Source of the DNA: Actinomycetota bacterium
GTDB taxonomy: Bacteria; Actinomycetota; Acidimicrobiia; IMCC26256; VFJJ01
Length of the DNA stretch: 59,093 bases
NCBI GenBank assembly: GCA_009886115.1
Contig: VFJJ01000142.1
Coordinates: forward strand, 1 to 59,093
Direction of reading: 5' to 3'
Part shown: positions 1 to 7,971 of the stretch, piece after piece
How the letters are laid out: each line of letters starts with the position of its first letter
Position numbering within the stretch: position 1 is the first letter of the stretch
The notes under the pieces: generated by a model
The model's input: only the letters and a program-made list of their open reading frames with translations
Told to the model about the DNA's origin: nothing
Database searches by the model: none
Translations under genes and position numbers: made by a program

Positions 1-96
1 CCGGCGTCGTGTACGGAGGATGATCCGGAGGAGCACCGATCCGTCGATCCCGAGGTCTGCCGAGCCCGGCTGACCGCGGTGGTCATCGGTCGGTAA
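1..96 (+). CDS. Possible C-terminal end of an unidentified protein (5' cut by window edge)
   Basis: Frame 1 is open from the left edge to a TAA at 94-96, giving 31 residues that end LTAVVIGR. Third codon positions are mostly G or C, as in real genes here. Ending here would make it converge with the minus-strand SDR, the arrangement seen at two of the other hairpin repeats. No domain can be recognised in so short a piece. The opposite strand over the same bases is also open and carries a receiver-like N-terminus, so at most one of the two readings is a living gene. Confidence 0.25.
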   Translation, partial: PASCTEDDPEEHRSVDPEVCRARLTAVVIGR

Positions 97-207
97 CGGG
101 GACGAAACATGTCGCTGATCGACTGCGGCGATGAGCGTCTCGCGCACCAATGCCATCACGCTGTCGTCGACCGCCAGCACCGTGCTCGCGGCGCCCTCGG
201 CTGCCAC
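1..207 (-). pseudogene. Response-regulator receiver N-terminal remnant (runs off left edge)
   Basis: From a GTG at 207 reading leftward the frame is open to the window edge. Residues 9-28 read STVLAVDDSVMALVRETLIA, which has the first strand and acidic pair (VLAVDDS) of CheY-like receiver domains. After about codon 28 the codons lose their GC-rich third positions (GAT, CGA, CAT, GTT, TTA) and the protein no longer resembles a receiver. It is therefore better read as a decayed fragment than as a working regulator. It starts about 54 bases beyond hairpin repeat 1. A receiver C-terminal fragment lies beside hairpin repeat 3. Confidence 0.35.
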
Positions 208-260
208 GCCTCGGTGGCCACCTCGATCTTCCTCTGACGAGCCCCACACCCCGCGTTCTG

Positions 261-297
261 TGTGCAGAAATCGTCGCCAGGCGACGATTTCTGCACA
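261..297. repeat. Dispersed hairpin element, copy 1 (subtype A)
   Basis: A perfect inverted repeat: left arm TGTGCAGAAATCGTCGCC (261-278), one-base centre at 279, right arm at 280-297. It is preceded by GTTC and followed by CATTTGGTGGGGGTGGTGG (298-316), a G-rich tract. Three related copies lie at 15080, 29386 and 44734, all in this orientation. It sits 22 bases beyond the 3' end of the SDR on the minus strand. It could end transcription from both sides, but there is no long T run. Confidence 0.85.
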
Positions 298-319
298 CAT
301 TTGGTGGGGGTGGTGGCCC

Positions 320-1135
320 TCAGCCGCCGGCGGCCTTGGCGGCCTGGTCGCGGGCGTAGGCGATGGTGCCCTGGAGGTACTGGCCGACGTCGGGGAACTT
401 GTGGGCCACGACGTCGCCGAACCATGCGGGCACGTAGATCTCGAAGGTCCCCGTCTCGAGCTGGGTCATCACCGGCTCGACGATGTCGGCAACCGGGAGG
501 GGCTCGACGGGAGCGGTGAACGGGTCGTTGTCGGGGAGCTGGAACAAGGGGGTGTCGATCACGCCCGGGTTGACGAGATGCACCGAGACCCCGGTGCCGT
601 CGAGGTCGACCAGCATCCCTTCCGAGAACGCGGTGAGCGCCGCCTTGCTGGCCGAGTAGGCGGCCTCGGCCGGTGGGCTGAGACGGGCCGCGACCGACGA
701 GATGTTGAGGATGGCCGCCCCGCCCCGCTGCGGCGCCCGTTCGATCATGCGGGGAAGTAGCGCCAAGATGATGCGGACGGGCGACGAGTAGTTGATCGCC
801 ATCACGGTGTCGCACACGTCGCCGTCGAGCATCTGGACCTTGCGGCGCTTGGGGATCCCGGCGTTGTTCACGAGGATGTCGATGCCGCCGAGCTCGTCGT
901 CGGCCCGCAACGCGAAGTCGCCGACCGACGCCAGCGCGGCGAGGTCGACCGTCCAGCTCCGGTGCCCGCTCCCGTGGGCCGAGCAGCGCGCCAGCACCTC
1001 GGCCAGCTTGTCGGCCCGCCGGGCGCAGATGCCGACCGTGGCACCCCGGGCGGCGAACCCCTCGGCCAGCGCTGCGCCGATCCCCGACGACGCTCCCGTC
1101 ACCAACACCCGCTTGCCATCCAGTGTCATCGCCAT
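320..1135 (-). CDS. Short-chain dehydrogenase/reductase
   Basis: A 271-residue cytoplasmic NAD(P)-dependent oxidoreductase of the classical SDR family. The nucleotide-binding glycine motif TGASSGIG is at 14-21, NNAG at 90-93, the catalytic serine in NISS (about 146), and YSASK at 160-164. The substrate cannot be deduced; the fold suits reduction or oxidation of a hydroxyl/keto group on a hydrophobic compound. The C-terminal tail after about 210 is longer than in many SDRs and carries a hydrophobic YVPAWFGDVVAHKF stretch, as in SDRs that touch membranes or lipids. It stands alone on the minus strand, with the hairpin repeat just past its stop, and diverges from the next SDR across 80 bases. 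Confidence 0.85.
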   Translation of the reverse strand: MAMTLDGKRVLVTGASSGIGAALAEGFAARGATVGICARRADKLAEVLARCSAHGSGHRSWTVDLAALASVGDFALRADDELGGIDILVNNAGIPKRRKVQMLDGDVCDTVMAINYSSPVRIILALLPRMIERAPQRGGAAILNISSVAARLSPPAEAAYSASKAALTAFSEGMLVDLDGTGVSVHLVNPGVIDTPLFQLPDNDPFTAPVEPLPVADIVEPVMTQLETGTFEIYVPAWFGDVVAHKFPDVGQYLQGTIAYARDQAAKAAGG

Positions 1136-1215
1136 GGGCGTCGATGCTACGGAGTTGCTACGTTCCCGGCATCCCGGTTGCCCGCTGAGGCCCGGCTACC
1201 TCTCGCCAACCTCGG

Positions 1216-2022
1216 ATGCGCATGGCTCTCACACCGCAGGCGGCATCGCTCGAAGGGAAGGTGGCTGTCGTCACCGGAGCCGGCGTGGGGATCGGCCGAG
1301 CCATCGCCGAGACCTTCGCCAACTTCGGCGCCGACGTGGCCGTGTGCGACCGTGACCGGGCCAACCTCGACCTCACCGCTGCGGCGATCACAGCGGCGGG
1401 CCGGCAGGTGATCACCGGCGAGCTCGACGTGCGCGACAGGGAAGCGGTCGAGCTTCATGTGGCGCAAGTGGTCGAGCGTTTCGGGCGGATCGACGTGCTC
1501 GTGAACAACGCCGGGGGGACGTTCTTCTCGGCGTTCACCGACGTGAGCGCCCGGGGTCAGGAGTCACTCGTGCGCGAGAACTTCCACTCGGTGACGAATT
1601 TCGTGCGAGCCTGCGTGCCCCACATGCCCGAGGGAGGCTCGATCGTCAACGTCACCTCGATCGAGGCCCATCGGGCCGGGCCCGGATACGCCGTCTATTC
1701 CGCGATGAAGGCTGCGGTCACGAGCCTGACGCAAACCCTGGCTCTGGAGCTCGGGTCGCGATTCATCAGGGTCAACACCATCGCCCCCGATCACATCACC
1801 ACGCCGGGCGTCGGCGTGATGGGCCCGGCGAACGGCCTGCCCCGCCCGGGAACGGCCGACGACTGCGCTGGTGCCGCGGTCTTCCTGGCCAGCGATCTGA
1901 GCGCGTTCGTGACGGGATCGTCGGTGCATGTCGACGGCGGAAACCTGGCTGCCGGAGGCTGGCGCCGCAAGGGTGTTCTGACGTACGACGGCGTCGGGTT
2001 GGGCCCATCGTCACCCCAGTAG
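1216..2022 (+). CDS. Short-chain dehydrogenase/reductase
   Basis: A 268-residue classical SDR. The cofactor loop TGAGVGIG is at 20-27, NNAG at 97-100, the catalytic Ser in VNVTS (148), and YSAMK at 161-165. The C-terminal FVTGSSVHVDGG signature is typical of 3-oxoacyl-ACP reductase-like SDRs. An aspartate in VAVCDRD at the end of strand 2 suggests preference for NAD(H). Two ATG codons (1216 and 1222) could serve as start, and neither has a clear ribosome-binding site. The LLM oxidoreductase follows 31 bases later on the same strand, so the two may be co-transcribed. Substrate unknown. Confidence 0.85.
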   Translation: MRMALTPQAASLEGKVAVVTGAGVGIGRAIAETFANFGADVAVCDRDRANLDLTAAAITAAGRQVITGELDVRDREAVELHVAQVVERFGRIDVLVNNAGGTFFSAFTDVSARGQESLVRENFHSVTNFVRACVPHMPEGGSIVNVTSIEAHRAGPGYAVYSAMKAAVTSLTQTLALELGSRFIRVNTIAPDHITTPGVGVMGPANGLPRPGTADDCAGAAVFLASDLSAFVTGSSVHVDGGNLAAGGWRRKGVLTYDGVGLGPSSPQ

Positions 2023-2053
2023 TCAACACGTGAATACCGAGCGGAGTCAGACC

Positions 2054-2926
2054 ATGAGCGACAGCGAAACCAGGGGTACCAGCGGGGTGAAGTTCGGCGT
2101 GGCCCTGGGGGCCCTGAACCCGGCCTTCCACGTCGAGATCACCCTGCTGGCCGAGGAGCTCGGCTTCGAGTCGGTGTGGATGCCCGAGCACCTCGTGCTG
2201 CCCGTCGCGATGGCCGGTTCGCCGCACGAGGGCGAGGAGCATCCTCCCGTCCCCCCGACGACCCCGGTGTACGACTGCTTCGGATACCTGTGCTACCTGG
2301 CCGGGCGCACGTCGCGGATCCGGCTGGGCTCGCACGTGTACAACCTCGGGCTGCGCCATCCGTTCATCGCGGCACGGGCGATCACGACGCTCGACGTGAT
2401 GTCGGGGGGACGGGCCGAGATCGGCATCGGCGCGAGCTGGCTCGAGAGCGAATGGACGGCCGTCGGGCTCGACTTCGCGACCCGCGGTCGGCGGGTCGAC
2501 GAGAACCTGGCCGTGTGCAAGCGCCTCTGGACCGAGGAGGTGGTCGAGCACCACGGCGAGTTCTCCGACTTCGGCCCGGTCATGTTCGAGCCCAAGCCGA
2601 CCACGAAGCCTCATCCGGCCATCCACGTCGGCGGCGAGTCGGGCGCGGCGCTGCGCAGAGCCGCCCGAGACGGCGACGGTTGGATCGGGATGACCAACAC
2701 GCTCGAATCGGTGGCCGCGCCCGTCGCTCAGCTGCGGGCGTTGCGCGACCGGTACGGGACGGCCGGGAACCGCTTCGAGGTCACCGTGGGCGGCCCGGTC
2801 ACGTCGCACGACGATCTGGCTCGTTGGCGCGACGCGGGTGTCGACCGGCTGGTCGTGTCGCCCTGGAGGCGTTCCCGCGAGGCGGTCGAGGGCCTGAAGG
2901 CCTTCGCCGAGCTCGTCTACGGGTGA
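2054..2926 (+). CDS. LLM-class, probably F420-dependent oxidoreductase
   Basis: A 290-residue luciferase-like TIM-barrel protein. Visible family features are FGVALGALNPAFHVEITLLAEELGFESVWMPEH at the start, SGGRAEIGIGASWLESEW in the middle and IHVGGESGAALRRAARDGDGWI near the flavin-binding half. Members of this actinobacterial group commonly use coenzyme F420 to reduce or oxidise secondary metabolites or acyl substrates. The ATG at 2054 is chosen because GGAG lies 7 bases upstream; an in-frame GTG at 2030 lacks that. It follows an SDR on the same strand. No cofactor assignment can be proved from sequence alone. Confidence 0.8.
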   Translation: MSDSETRGTSGVKFGVALGALNPAFHVEITLLAEELGFESVWMPEHLVLPVAMAGSPHEGEEHPPVPPTTPVYDCFGYLCYLAGRTSRIRLGSHVYNLGLRHPFIAARAITTLDVMSGGRAEIGIGASWLESEWTAVGLDFATRGRRVDENLAVCKRLWTEEVVEHHGEFSDFGPVMFEPKPTTKPHPAIHVGGESGAALRRAARDGDGWIGMTNTLESVAAPVAQLRALRDRYGTAGNRFEVTVGGPVTSHDDLARWRDAGVDRLVVSPWRRSREAVEGLKAFAELVYG

Positions 2927-2931
2927 CAGAG

Positions 2932-2995
2932 CCCCGACACACCGAGACCCCGACACACCGAGACCCCGACACGCCGAGACCCCGATGTGCCGACA
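2932..2995. repeat. 16-bp tandem repeat, four copies
   Basis: Unit CCCCGACACACCGAGA repeated at 2932, 2948, 2964 and 2980; the third has one change and the fourth several. It lies directly after the LLM stop and ahead of the glycosyltransferase. It overlaps an in-frame ATG at 2985, one reason for preferring the later GTG start at 3039. Confidence 0.9.
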
Positions 2996-3038
2996 CGGAC
3001 TCCACGAGGCTTCCGAGGTTCGGGGATACGGTGACGGG

Positions 3039-3893
3039 GTGATCTCGGTGGTGGTTCCGGCGCGCAACGCAGCGGGTGTGATCGAGGGCCAGTTGGCTGC
3101 CCTTGCTGCGCAGGTCGTCGCCGAGCCGTGGGAGGTGATCGTCGCCGACAACGGCTCCACCGACGACACCGCCGCCGTGGTGGCGGCCTGGGCCGACCGG
3201 CTGCCGGTGCGGGTCGTCGACGCCTCCCTGCGTGCGGGGGTCAACTACGCCCGCAACACCGGGGCCGGTGCTGCGCTCGGCGACCGGGTGTTGTTCTGCG
3301 ATGCCGACGACGAGGTCGAGTCGGGCTGGGTGAGTGCGCTCGCCGGTGGGCTCCGGGACCACGATGGCGTGGGCGGGCGGATCGATCGGCGACGGTTCAC
3401 CGACGTCTCCCGCCAGCGCCAGGGCCTCGTCGTGTCTGACGGGCTCACGCCATGGCCCGGCTACCTGTCATTCGTCACCGGCGCGAACTGCGGCATCCGG
3501 GCCGAGGTGCTCGCGGCGCTCGGAGGCTTCGACGAGGAGTTCTCCAACGGGGGCGACGACGTCGAGATCTCGTGGCGCCTGCAACTCGCTGGGTACGGTC
3601 TGGGCTTCGTGCCCGAAGCGGTGGTGCACTACCGCGAGCGCACCCACGGACGGGCCGCGGCCAAGCAGTCCTACGGCTATGGCCGCCAGGATCCCCATCT
3701 CCACCGCCGGTTCGAGGCCCACGGGATGCCCGGCTCAGGGATCGTCCAAGGGCTCAGGAGCTGGGGCCATCTGCTCGTGCGGGCCCCGAGCTACGTCCGG
3801 ACACCGGCGGGACGGGCCCAGTGGATTCGGAGCGCCAGCCGGCGTGCGGGCCGTATCGCGGGCAGCGTCGCCCACCGGAACCTGTACCTCTGA
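3039..3893 (+). CDS. Family 2 glycosyltransferase
   Basis: A 284-residue GT-A fold glycosyltransferase that would move a sugar from a nucleotide donor to a growing glycan. The nucleotide-binding ADNGSTDDT is at 36-44, the metal-binding DADD at 88-91 and the acceptor/base region GGDDVEISWR at 171-180. No membrane segment is seen; a basic C-terminal region may sit on the membrane surface. The GTG at 3039 places the first strand (ISVVVPARN) at the N-terminus; the upstream ATG at 2985 falls inside the tandem repeat. It converges, with only 15 bases between stops, on the phosphodiesterase-like gene. A second GT2 and a kinase-methyltransferase lie beyond. Confidence 0.85.
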   Translation: MISVVVPARNAAGVIEGQLAALAAQVVAEPWEVIVADNGSTDDTAAVVAAWADRLPVRVVDASLRAGVNYARNTGAGAALGDRVLFCDADDEVESGWVSALAGGLRDHDGVGGRIDRRRFTDVSRQRQGLVVSDGLTPWPGYLSFVTGANCGIRAEVLAALGGFDEEFSNGGDDVEISWRLQLAGYGLGFVPEAVVHYRERTHGRAAAKQSYGYGRQDPHLHRRFEAHGMPGSGIVQGLRSWGHLLVRAPSYVRTPAGRAQWIRSASRRAGRIAGSVAHRNLYL

Positions 3894-3908
3894 CACGGTG
3901 GTTCGCGA

Positions 3909-5393
3909 TCAGACGAGAGCGGGTCGCGGGTGTCCGTCGATCGCCGCCAACTCGATGCCCAGCCGCGCAGCGATCGTGGGCGCCAGGTCGACGACGTCGA
4001 TCGGGGCCGAACGCGGACCGGGCTCGACCCCGGGCGCTCGCAGCAGCGCCAGGCCGGAGGGGCGATGATCGCCGGAACGGATCCCCTGGTACGACCCACG
4101 CAGCACGCCGACGAGCGGTGAGCGGGCGCTGGTGATCGGGCCATCGCGGCGCCAGTCGACGAGCAGGTCGGGAAGGTCGTCTCGCATCTCGCCCGGGTAC
4201 AGGTCGTCGACGCGCAACACCCTCCGCACGAGGGGTTGGCCGGTGTCGGCGTCCTCGAGCTCGAGGAACCGCTCGCTCAACCAGCTCAGGAGCTCTTCGC
4301 TCTCGGGTCCGGGAGCCACCCGGCCCCGAGGCTCCCGTCCGATCAGGTTGAGCCGCACCGCGCCGAAGAGCTCGTTGTTGGGGATGGGATACACGCGGCG
4401 GGAACCGTCGACGCTCGTGGTCCGCGACGGCGGGTCGCCGGGCCGTCGCCACCGTGAGGCCTCCCGGCGAATCCTGTCGACACGGCGCCGGGCGATCTCG
4501 GCCACGCGGCGGCTGATCGGGGCCCGTCCCGATGCCATGTCGAGGCGCCTCACGATCTCGGCGAAGAGATGATCGCCGTCGTGGTGGGGTCCGATGCCGT
4601 GGCTCAGGAGCACCAGCACCGGGGTGTCGGCGTCGACGGCGTCGATGAGCCGGCCCAGCTCGCGATCGAGTGCCTCGTAGGTGGACTCGAGTGGATCACC
4701 GACTCGAGCGACCAACCCGGGGTCGTGGTCGGGCCAGGTGGGATCGTGCAGGCCCCAGAACTGGTGCCCGGCACAGTGCGACTCGCCGTACACGACGAGG
4801 AACAGGTCCCACGGCTCCCGGGCGAGGAGCTCGAGGCACATGTCGGTCTTGACGACCATCCCCTGGGCCAGGCGATCGCGCAGCTCGGCGTGCTCGCCGC
4901 GCCGCATGTAGCTGTCGCAGCTCCCCTGCACCGGATGGGCGCCGTGGCGGCTCACCAGGTCGTCGCCCAGCGGGCCGGGCGACCACGCGCGAGGGAGCAT
5001 GCGATCGTGTGTGCCCCACTCGATGACCTGCAGGCCGTTGATGTCAGCGGTGAGCGAGCTCAGCGGTGCGTCGAACACGCACACTCGGCGACCCTGGCGT
5101 GACAGCGTGCTCCAGAACGGGGTCGGCGTGATGTCGTTGGGCGTCCGGCGGGCGATCTCGTAGGTGCCGTTCACGAACTGGCGGAAGCAGTAGAAGCCGT
5201 GGCGACCCGGCCAGCGCCCGGTGGCGAACGAGGGCCAGACCGCGCCGACGACGATGCCGTCGGGATTCGTGGTCGGCGCCCAGGCCGACTTCGTGAGCAG
5301 CCGAGCCAGGGACGGCATGCGGCCCTCCCCGGCCAGCCGCCGGGCGAGGCCGGCGTCCATGGCGTCGAGGCCGATCACGAGCATCCCGGTCAT
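3909..5393 (-). CDS. Alkaline phosphatase superfamily protein (phosphodiesterase/nucleotide pyrophosphatase type)
   Basis: A 494-residue hydrolase. The metal-binding Asp lies in LVIGLDAMD (D10), and WPSFATG (53-59) followed by PGRHGF is where this family carries its Thr/Ser nucleophile. The second metal cluster is represented by SHGIGPHHDGDH in the middle and GDHRPSG (441-447). It ends VDLAPTIAARLGI, a common closing motif of the superfamily. There is no signal peptide, so it probably acts in the cytoplasm or at the inner membrane face. Lying between two glycosyltransferases, it may process a glycan donor, phosphoglycan or sulfated sugar, but the substrate is not visible. Confidence 0.8.
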   Translation of the reverse strand: MTGMLVIGLDAMDAGLARRLAGEGRMPSLARLLTKSAWAPTTNPDGIVVGAVWPSFATGRWPGRHGFYCFRQFVNGTYEIARRTPNDITPTPFWSTLSRQGRRVCVFDAPLSSLTADINGLQVIEWGTHDRMLPRAWSPGPLGDDLVSRHGAHPVQGSCDSYMRRGEHAELRDRLAQGMVVKTDMCLELLAREPWDLFLVVYGESHCAGHQFWGLHDPTWPDHDPGLVARVGDPLESTYEALDRELGRLIDAVDADTPVLVLLSHGIGPHHDGDHLFAEIVRRLDMASGRAPISRRVAEIARRRVDRIRREASRWRRPGDPPSRTTSVDGSRRVYPIPNNELFGAVRLNLIGREPRGRVAPGPESEELLSWLSERFLELEDADTGQPLVRRVLRVDDLYPGEMRDDLPDLLVDWRRDGPITSARSPLVGVLRGSYQGIRSGDHRPSGLALLRAPGVEPGPRSAPIDVVDLAPTIAARLGIELAAIDGHPRPALV

Positions 5394-5478
5394 CCCTGTC
5401 CCCAGATGCCTGTCATCCCGACTCCCTTGTCATCGCGACGCACTGGCGTCCCGGCTCCGCGTCACGAGCGAGTCGCGG

Positions 5479-6384
5479 TCATCTCCGAGTTCCGACATCG
5501 CGATCGGGGTGGGGGCCGTGCCGTCGCCCACGAGCTCCCGGCGTGGTCGAGGCCCATCGCGCCACGGTCGCGCGGCCGATGTGCACGACCGTCCGCAACC
5601 TGGGGCGGGTTCGAAACGACCCCAGGAACAACGCCTGCGCGTGCACGGGATCGCCGGTGGTCAGCGCCATCAGCCCGGCCCGGCACAATCGGAAGGCCCG
5701 AGCCCGGGGATGGGCCGCGAACCAGACCGACTGCTCGTCCATGAAGGCCAGGCTCTCACGGACCCTGACGTCGAGGCCGTTTCCCGAACGCACACCCTGG
5801 TGCAGGCGCACGAGGTATCCGACCCGGTCGTCGGTCGTCACCGGGCTGCGCTGGGCCGTGCGCCACCACCATTCGACGTCCTCCAGCGCTCGCCAGCGCT
5901 CGTCGAAGCGGGACATCACCGTTCGCCGAACCATGGTGGCGCCGAGGCTCGGCGTGAAGCCGTCGAGGATGGTCTCCGCGACGTTGCCTTCAAGTCGGCG
6001 GTGCCGACCGGTCGGGTCGTGGAGGTAGCGCGTGCCGCACACGGCGATCGGACCTCGCCCCAACCCGTCGAGGCCGATGGCGAGACGGTCCGGGCTGAAC
6101 AGGTCGTCGTCGTCGAGAAAGGCGAGCACGTCGCCACGGGAGGCGTCGATCCCGGCGTTGCGAGCCCGAGCCGGGCCCGGATCGCCGTCGAGCCTCAGGA
6201 GCCTGATCCGGGGATCCTCGGGAACCCGTGCCGGGGGATCGGATGCGCTGTCGACGACGATGAGCTCCCAGCCGTCGACCGTCTGCGCCTGCACCGACTC
6301 GATCGCCAGTGCCAGCAGGGCGGGGCGATTGCGGGTGGGGAGGATCACGGTGATCCGGCACGCGTGTGCCTCGGGTGGCCCCAT
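5479..6384 (-). CDS. Family 2 glycosyltransferase
   Basis: A 301-residue GT-A glycosyltransferase. It shows ITVILPTRNRP at 11-21, the DXD-type metal site LDDDD near 90-94 and an acceptor-side acidic pair in LEDVEWWWR (about 167-175). An ATG at 6438 directly follows the stop of the upstream gene, but the ATG at 6384 has AGAGG seven bases upstream and begins just before the conserved fold, so it is preferred. It lies in the same direction immediately downstream of the kinase-methyltransferase fusion and is probably in one operon with it. This suggests both act on the same surface glycan. Confidence 0.8.
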   Translation of the reverse strand: MGPPEAHACRITVILPTRNRPALLALAIESVQAQTVDGWELIVVDSASDPPARVPEDPRIRLLRLDGDPGPARARNAGIDASRGDVLAFLDDDDLFSPDRLAIGLDGLGRGPIAVCGTRYLHDPTGRHRRLEGNVAETILDGFTPSLGATMVRRTVMSRFDERWRALEDVEWWWRTAQRSPVTTDDRVGYLVRLHQGVRSGNGLDVRVRESLAFMDEQSVWFAAHPRARAFRLCRAGLMALTTGDPVHAQALFLGSFRTRPRLRTVVHIGRATVARWASTTPGARGRRHGPHPDRDVGTRR

Positions 6385-6438
6385 GCTGTTCCTCTGCCCG
6401 GTCACGCGTACATCCAAGCACGGCTGTGCGGCGGTCAT

Positions 6439-7884
6439 CTACATCCCCACCCGCCAACGGGCGTGCAGGATCACGTTCGGGTCGTCGGTGACGGCGATCT
6501 CGGAGACTCGTCGGCCGTGATGCTCCCACTGGGCGGCGAGCGAGGCCGCCCGGCTCGCGGGCACCTCCACGAGGAGCTCGTGGGCATCGGAGGTCACCAG
6601 CAGATGCACGACCGTGTCGTTCCACTGGGCCGTCGTGTGCCCGATCGCCACGATGACGTCGGCGCCCGATCGGAGCGCCGCGGCAGCCGCCGGGGCGAAC
6701 GGATCGGCGGCCCGGGTGGTGACGGCGTCGAGCTGGAAGGACTCGGCCAGGGCCGCGGCGGCGGCGATGCGATGGCCGGTGGGCGCAACGACGAGGGACG
6801 CCGCGGCACCCTCCATGCGGGCGAAGGTGGCCGCGAAACCGGCGTCGGGCCCCAGGTCGATGACGTGGCGACCCGACCAGGAGACGTGGGTTCGTACTCG
6901 CTCCCAGGTGGTCTCCCAACCCCGGTGCCCGATCCCGTGCAACCCGACGAGCTCGAAGCCCCACGGCTCGCTGGCTTCGGAAGCGGATCGATCGGTCGCG
7001 CCGAGCTCCCACACGTTGCCGAGCTCGAGCAGGCCGGTGATCTGGCGATCGATCCACGCTTTGTGCTTGACGACGCTCCGTCGCTCGCCCCGCTCGAGGC
7101 GGCGCTGCCACCGTCGGGCGTAGATCCGAGCGAGCGGGCCCGTCGGATGCCGAGCCAGCACCACCGAGCGCACGAGGTTCCTGAACGCCACGGGTGTGCG
7201 GTTGGGCCCGACACCCAGCACGTCACAGGCCAGCGCTCGCAGCCGGGATGCGCGCTGCGCCCGTCCGAAGTCGAGGATGTTCGCGTGCCCGTCGGGGCCC
7301 ACGATGATGTTCCCCACGCTGATGTCGCCGTGGGCCACGCCGGCCAGGTTCGTCCGCACGATCGCGGCGAGCGCCCGGAGGAGTGACACCTCGTTGCCTC
7401 GACCCAGGCCCAGGAGCCGATCGATGGTCTCGCCCTCGATCACCGGGATCCGCAGCATCTCCCAGTCGCCGTCGACCATGGTGTGCGTCGTGGCCAGACC
7501 GGTGCCCCGGATGTGCTCGGCGAGATGACGAGCGACCGCGTGCTCCCTCGTGAGGCCGGCGCCGAGCTTCAGGTGGGCGGCGGGTGTGTGCCGGTAGACC
7601 TTGACGATCTGGCGACCGTCGCGAAAGACCCGTCGTTCGCCGTCGTGCCAGCTCACCGAGATCAGCTCGGCCTTGGGCAGGTGACGTTCCTGGAACCCGC
7701 GCCAGGCCAGGGTGCGCTCGAGGTATTCGGAACGGACGGTTCTGGCGTGCGCGCCCGCTGCCGGCTGCGACGGCTGCGATGAGCCCCTCCCCGGCGCCCT
7801 GTCACGCTCCAGATCGGGCTCCCGGACCAGCGTGGGGCTGGCGGTGACGGGTGCCGTACGGCCGGCTCGTTCCTTCTGGCGCAT
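6439..7884 (-). CDS. Kinase-like / methyltransferase-like fusion protein, putative glycan chain modifier
   Basis: A 481-residue protein with two parts. The first half looks like a small-molecule or sugar kinase of the protein-kinase fold: a Lys in RQIVKVYRH (K95), a Glu in TREHAV (E114), the catalytic loop AHGDISVGN (184-192, Asp 187) and DFG at 205-207. The second half has a class I SAM-methyltransferase motif I, VIDLGPDAGFAA (341-352), followed by alternating strands and helices. Kinase and methyltransferase joined in one chain next to glycosyltransferases recalls WbdD, which caps O-polysaccharide by phosphorylation and methylation; in WbdD the methyltransferase comes first, here it comes last. 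Residues 1-60 look unstructured. No clear ribosome-binding site precedes the ATG, so a later start is possible. Function is inference. Confidence 0.65.
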   Translation of the reverse strand: MRQKERAGRTAPVTASPTLVREPDLERDRAPGRGSSQPSQPAAGAHARTVRSEYLERTLAWRGFQERHLPKAELISVSWHDGERRVFRDGRQIVKVYRHTPAAHLKLGAGLTREHAVARHLAEHIRGTGLATTHTMVDGDWEMLRIPVIEGETIDRLLGLGRGNEVSLLRALAAIVRTNLAGVAHGDISVGNIIVGPDGHANILDFGRAQRASRLRALACDVLGVGPNRTPVAFRNLVRSVVLARHPTGPLARIYARRWQRRLERGERRSVVKHKAWIDRQITGLLELGNVWELGATDRSASEASEPWGFELVGLHGIGHRGWETTWERVRTHVSWSGRHVIDLGPDAGFAATFARMEGAAASLVVAPTGHRIAAAAALAESFQLDAVTTRAADPFAPAAAAALRSGADVIVAIGHTTAQWNDTVVHLLVTSDAHELLVEVPASRAASLAAQWEHHGRRVSEIAVTDDPNVILHARWRVGM

Positions 7885-7971
7885 TCGGTGTCAATCGACC
7901 AGATCGCCCCATGACTTGAGCGATCGTGCCCCCGGCTCGGACCCCACAGCGCTCGTCAACGGTCCAGTTCG

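Noticed and set aside
2932-2995. CRISPR array
   Set aside because: Direct tandem 16-base units without spacers, and no cas genes.
1796-3244. Long minus-strand open frame (482 residues)
   Set aside because: Arg/Pro/His-rich shadow lying over the LLM oxidoreductase; no domain and no start signal.
6384-6438. GT2 start at 6438
   Set aside because: The extra 18 residues are not GT2-like, and AGAGG is placed correctly only for the ATG at 6384.
5221-7386. Plus-strand open frame of 721 residues across the glycan genes
   Set aside because: Lies opposite three well-supported minus-strand genes; composition typical of antisense frames in high-GC DNA.
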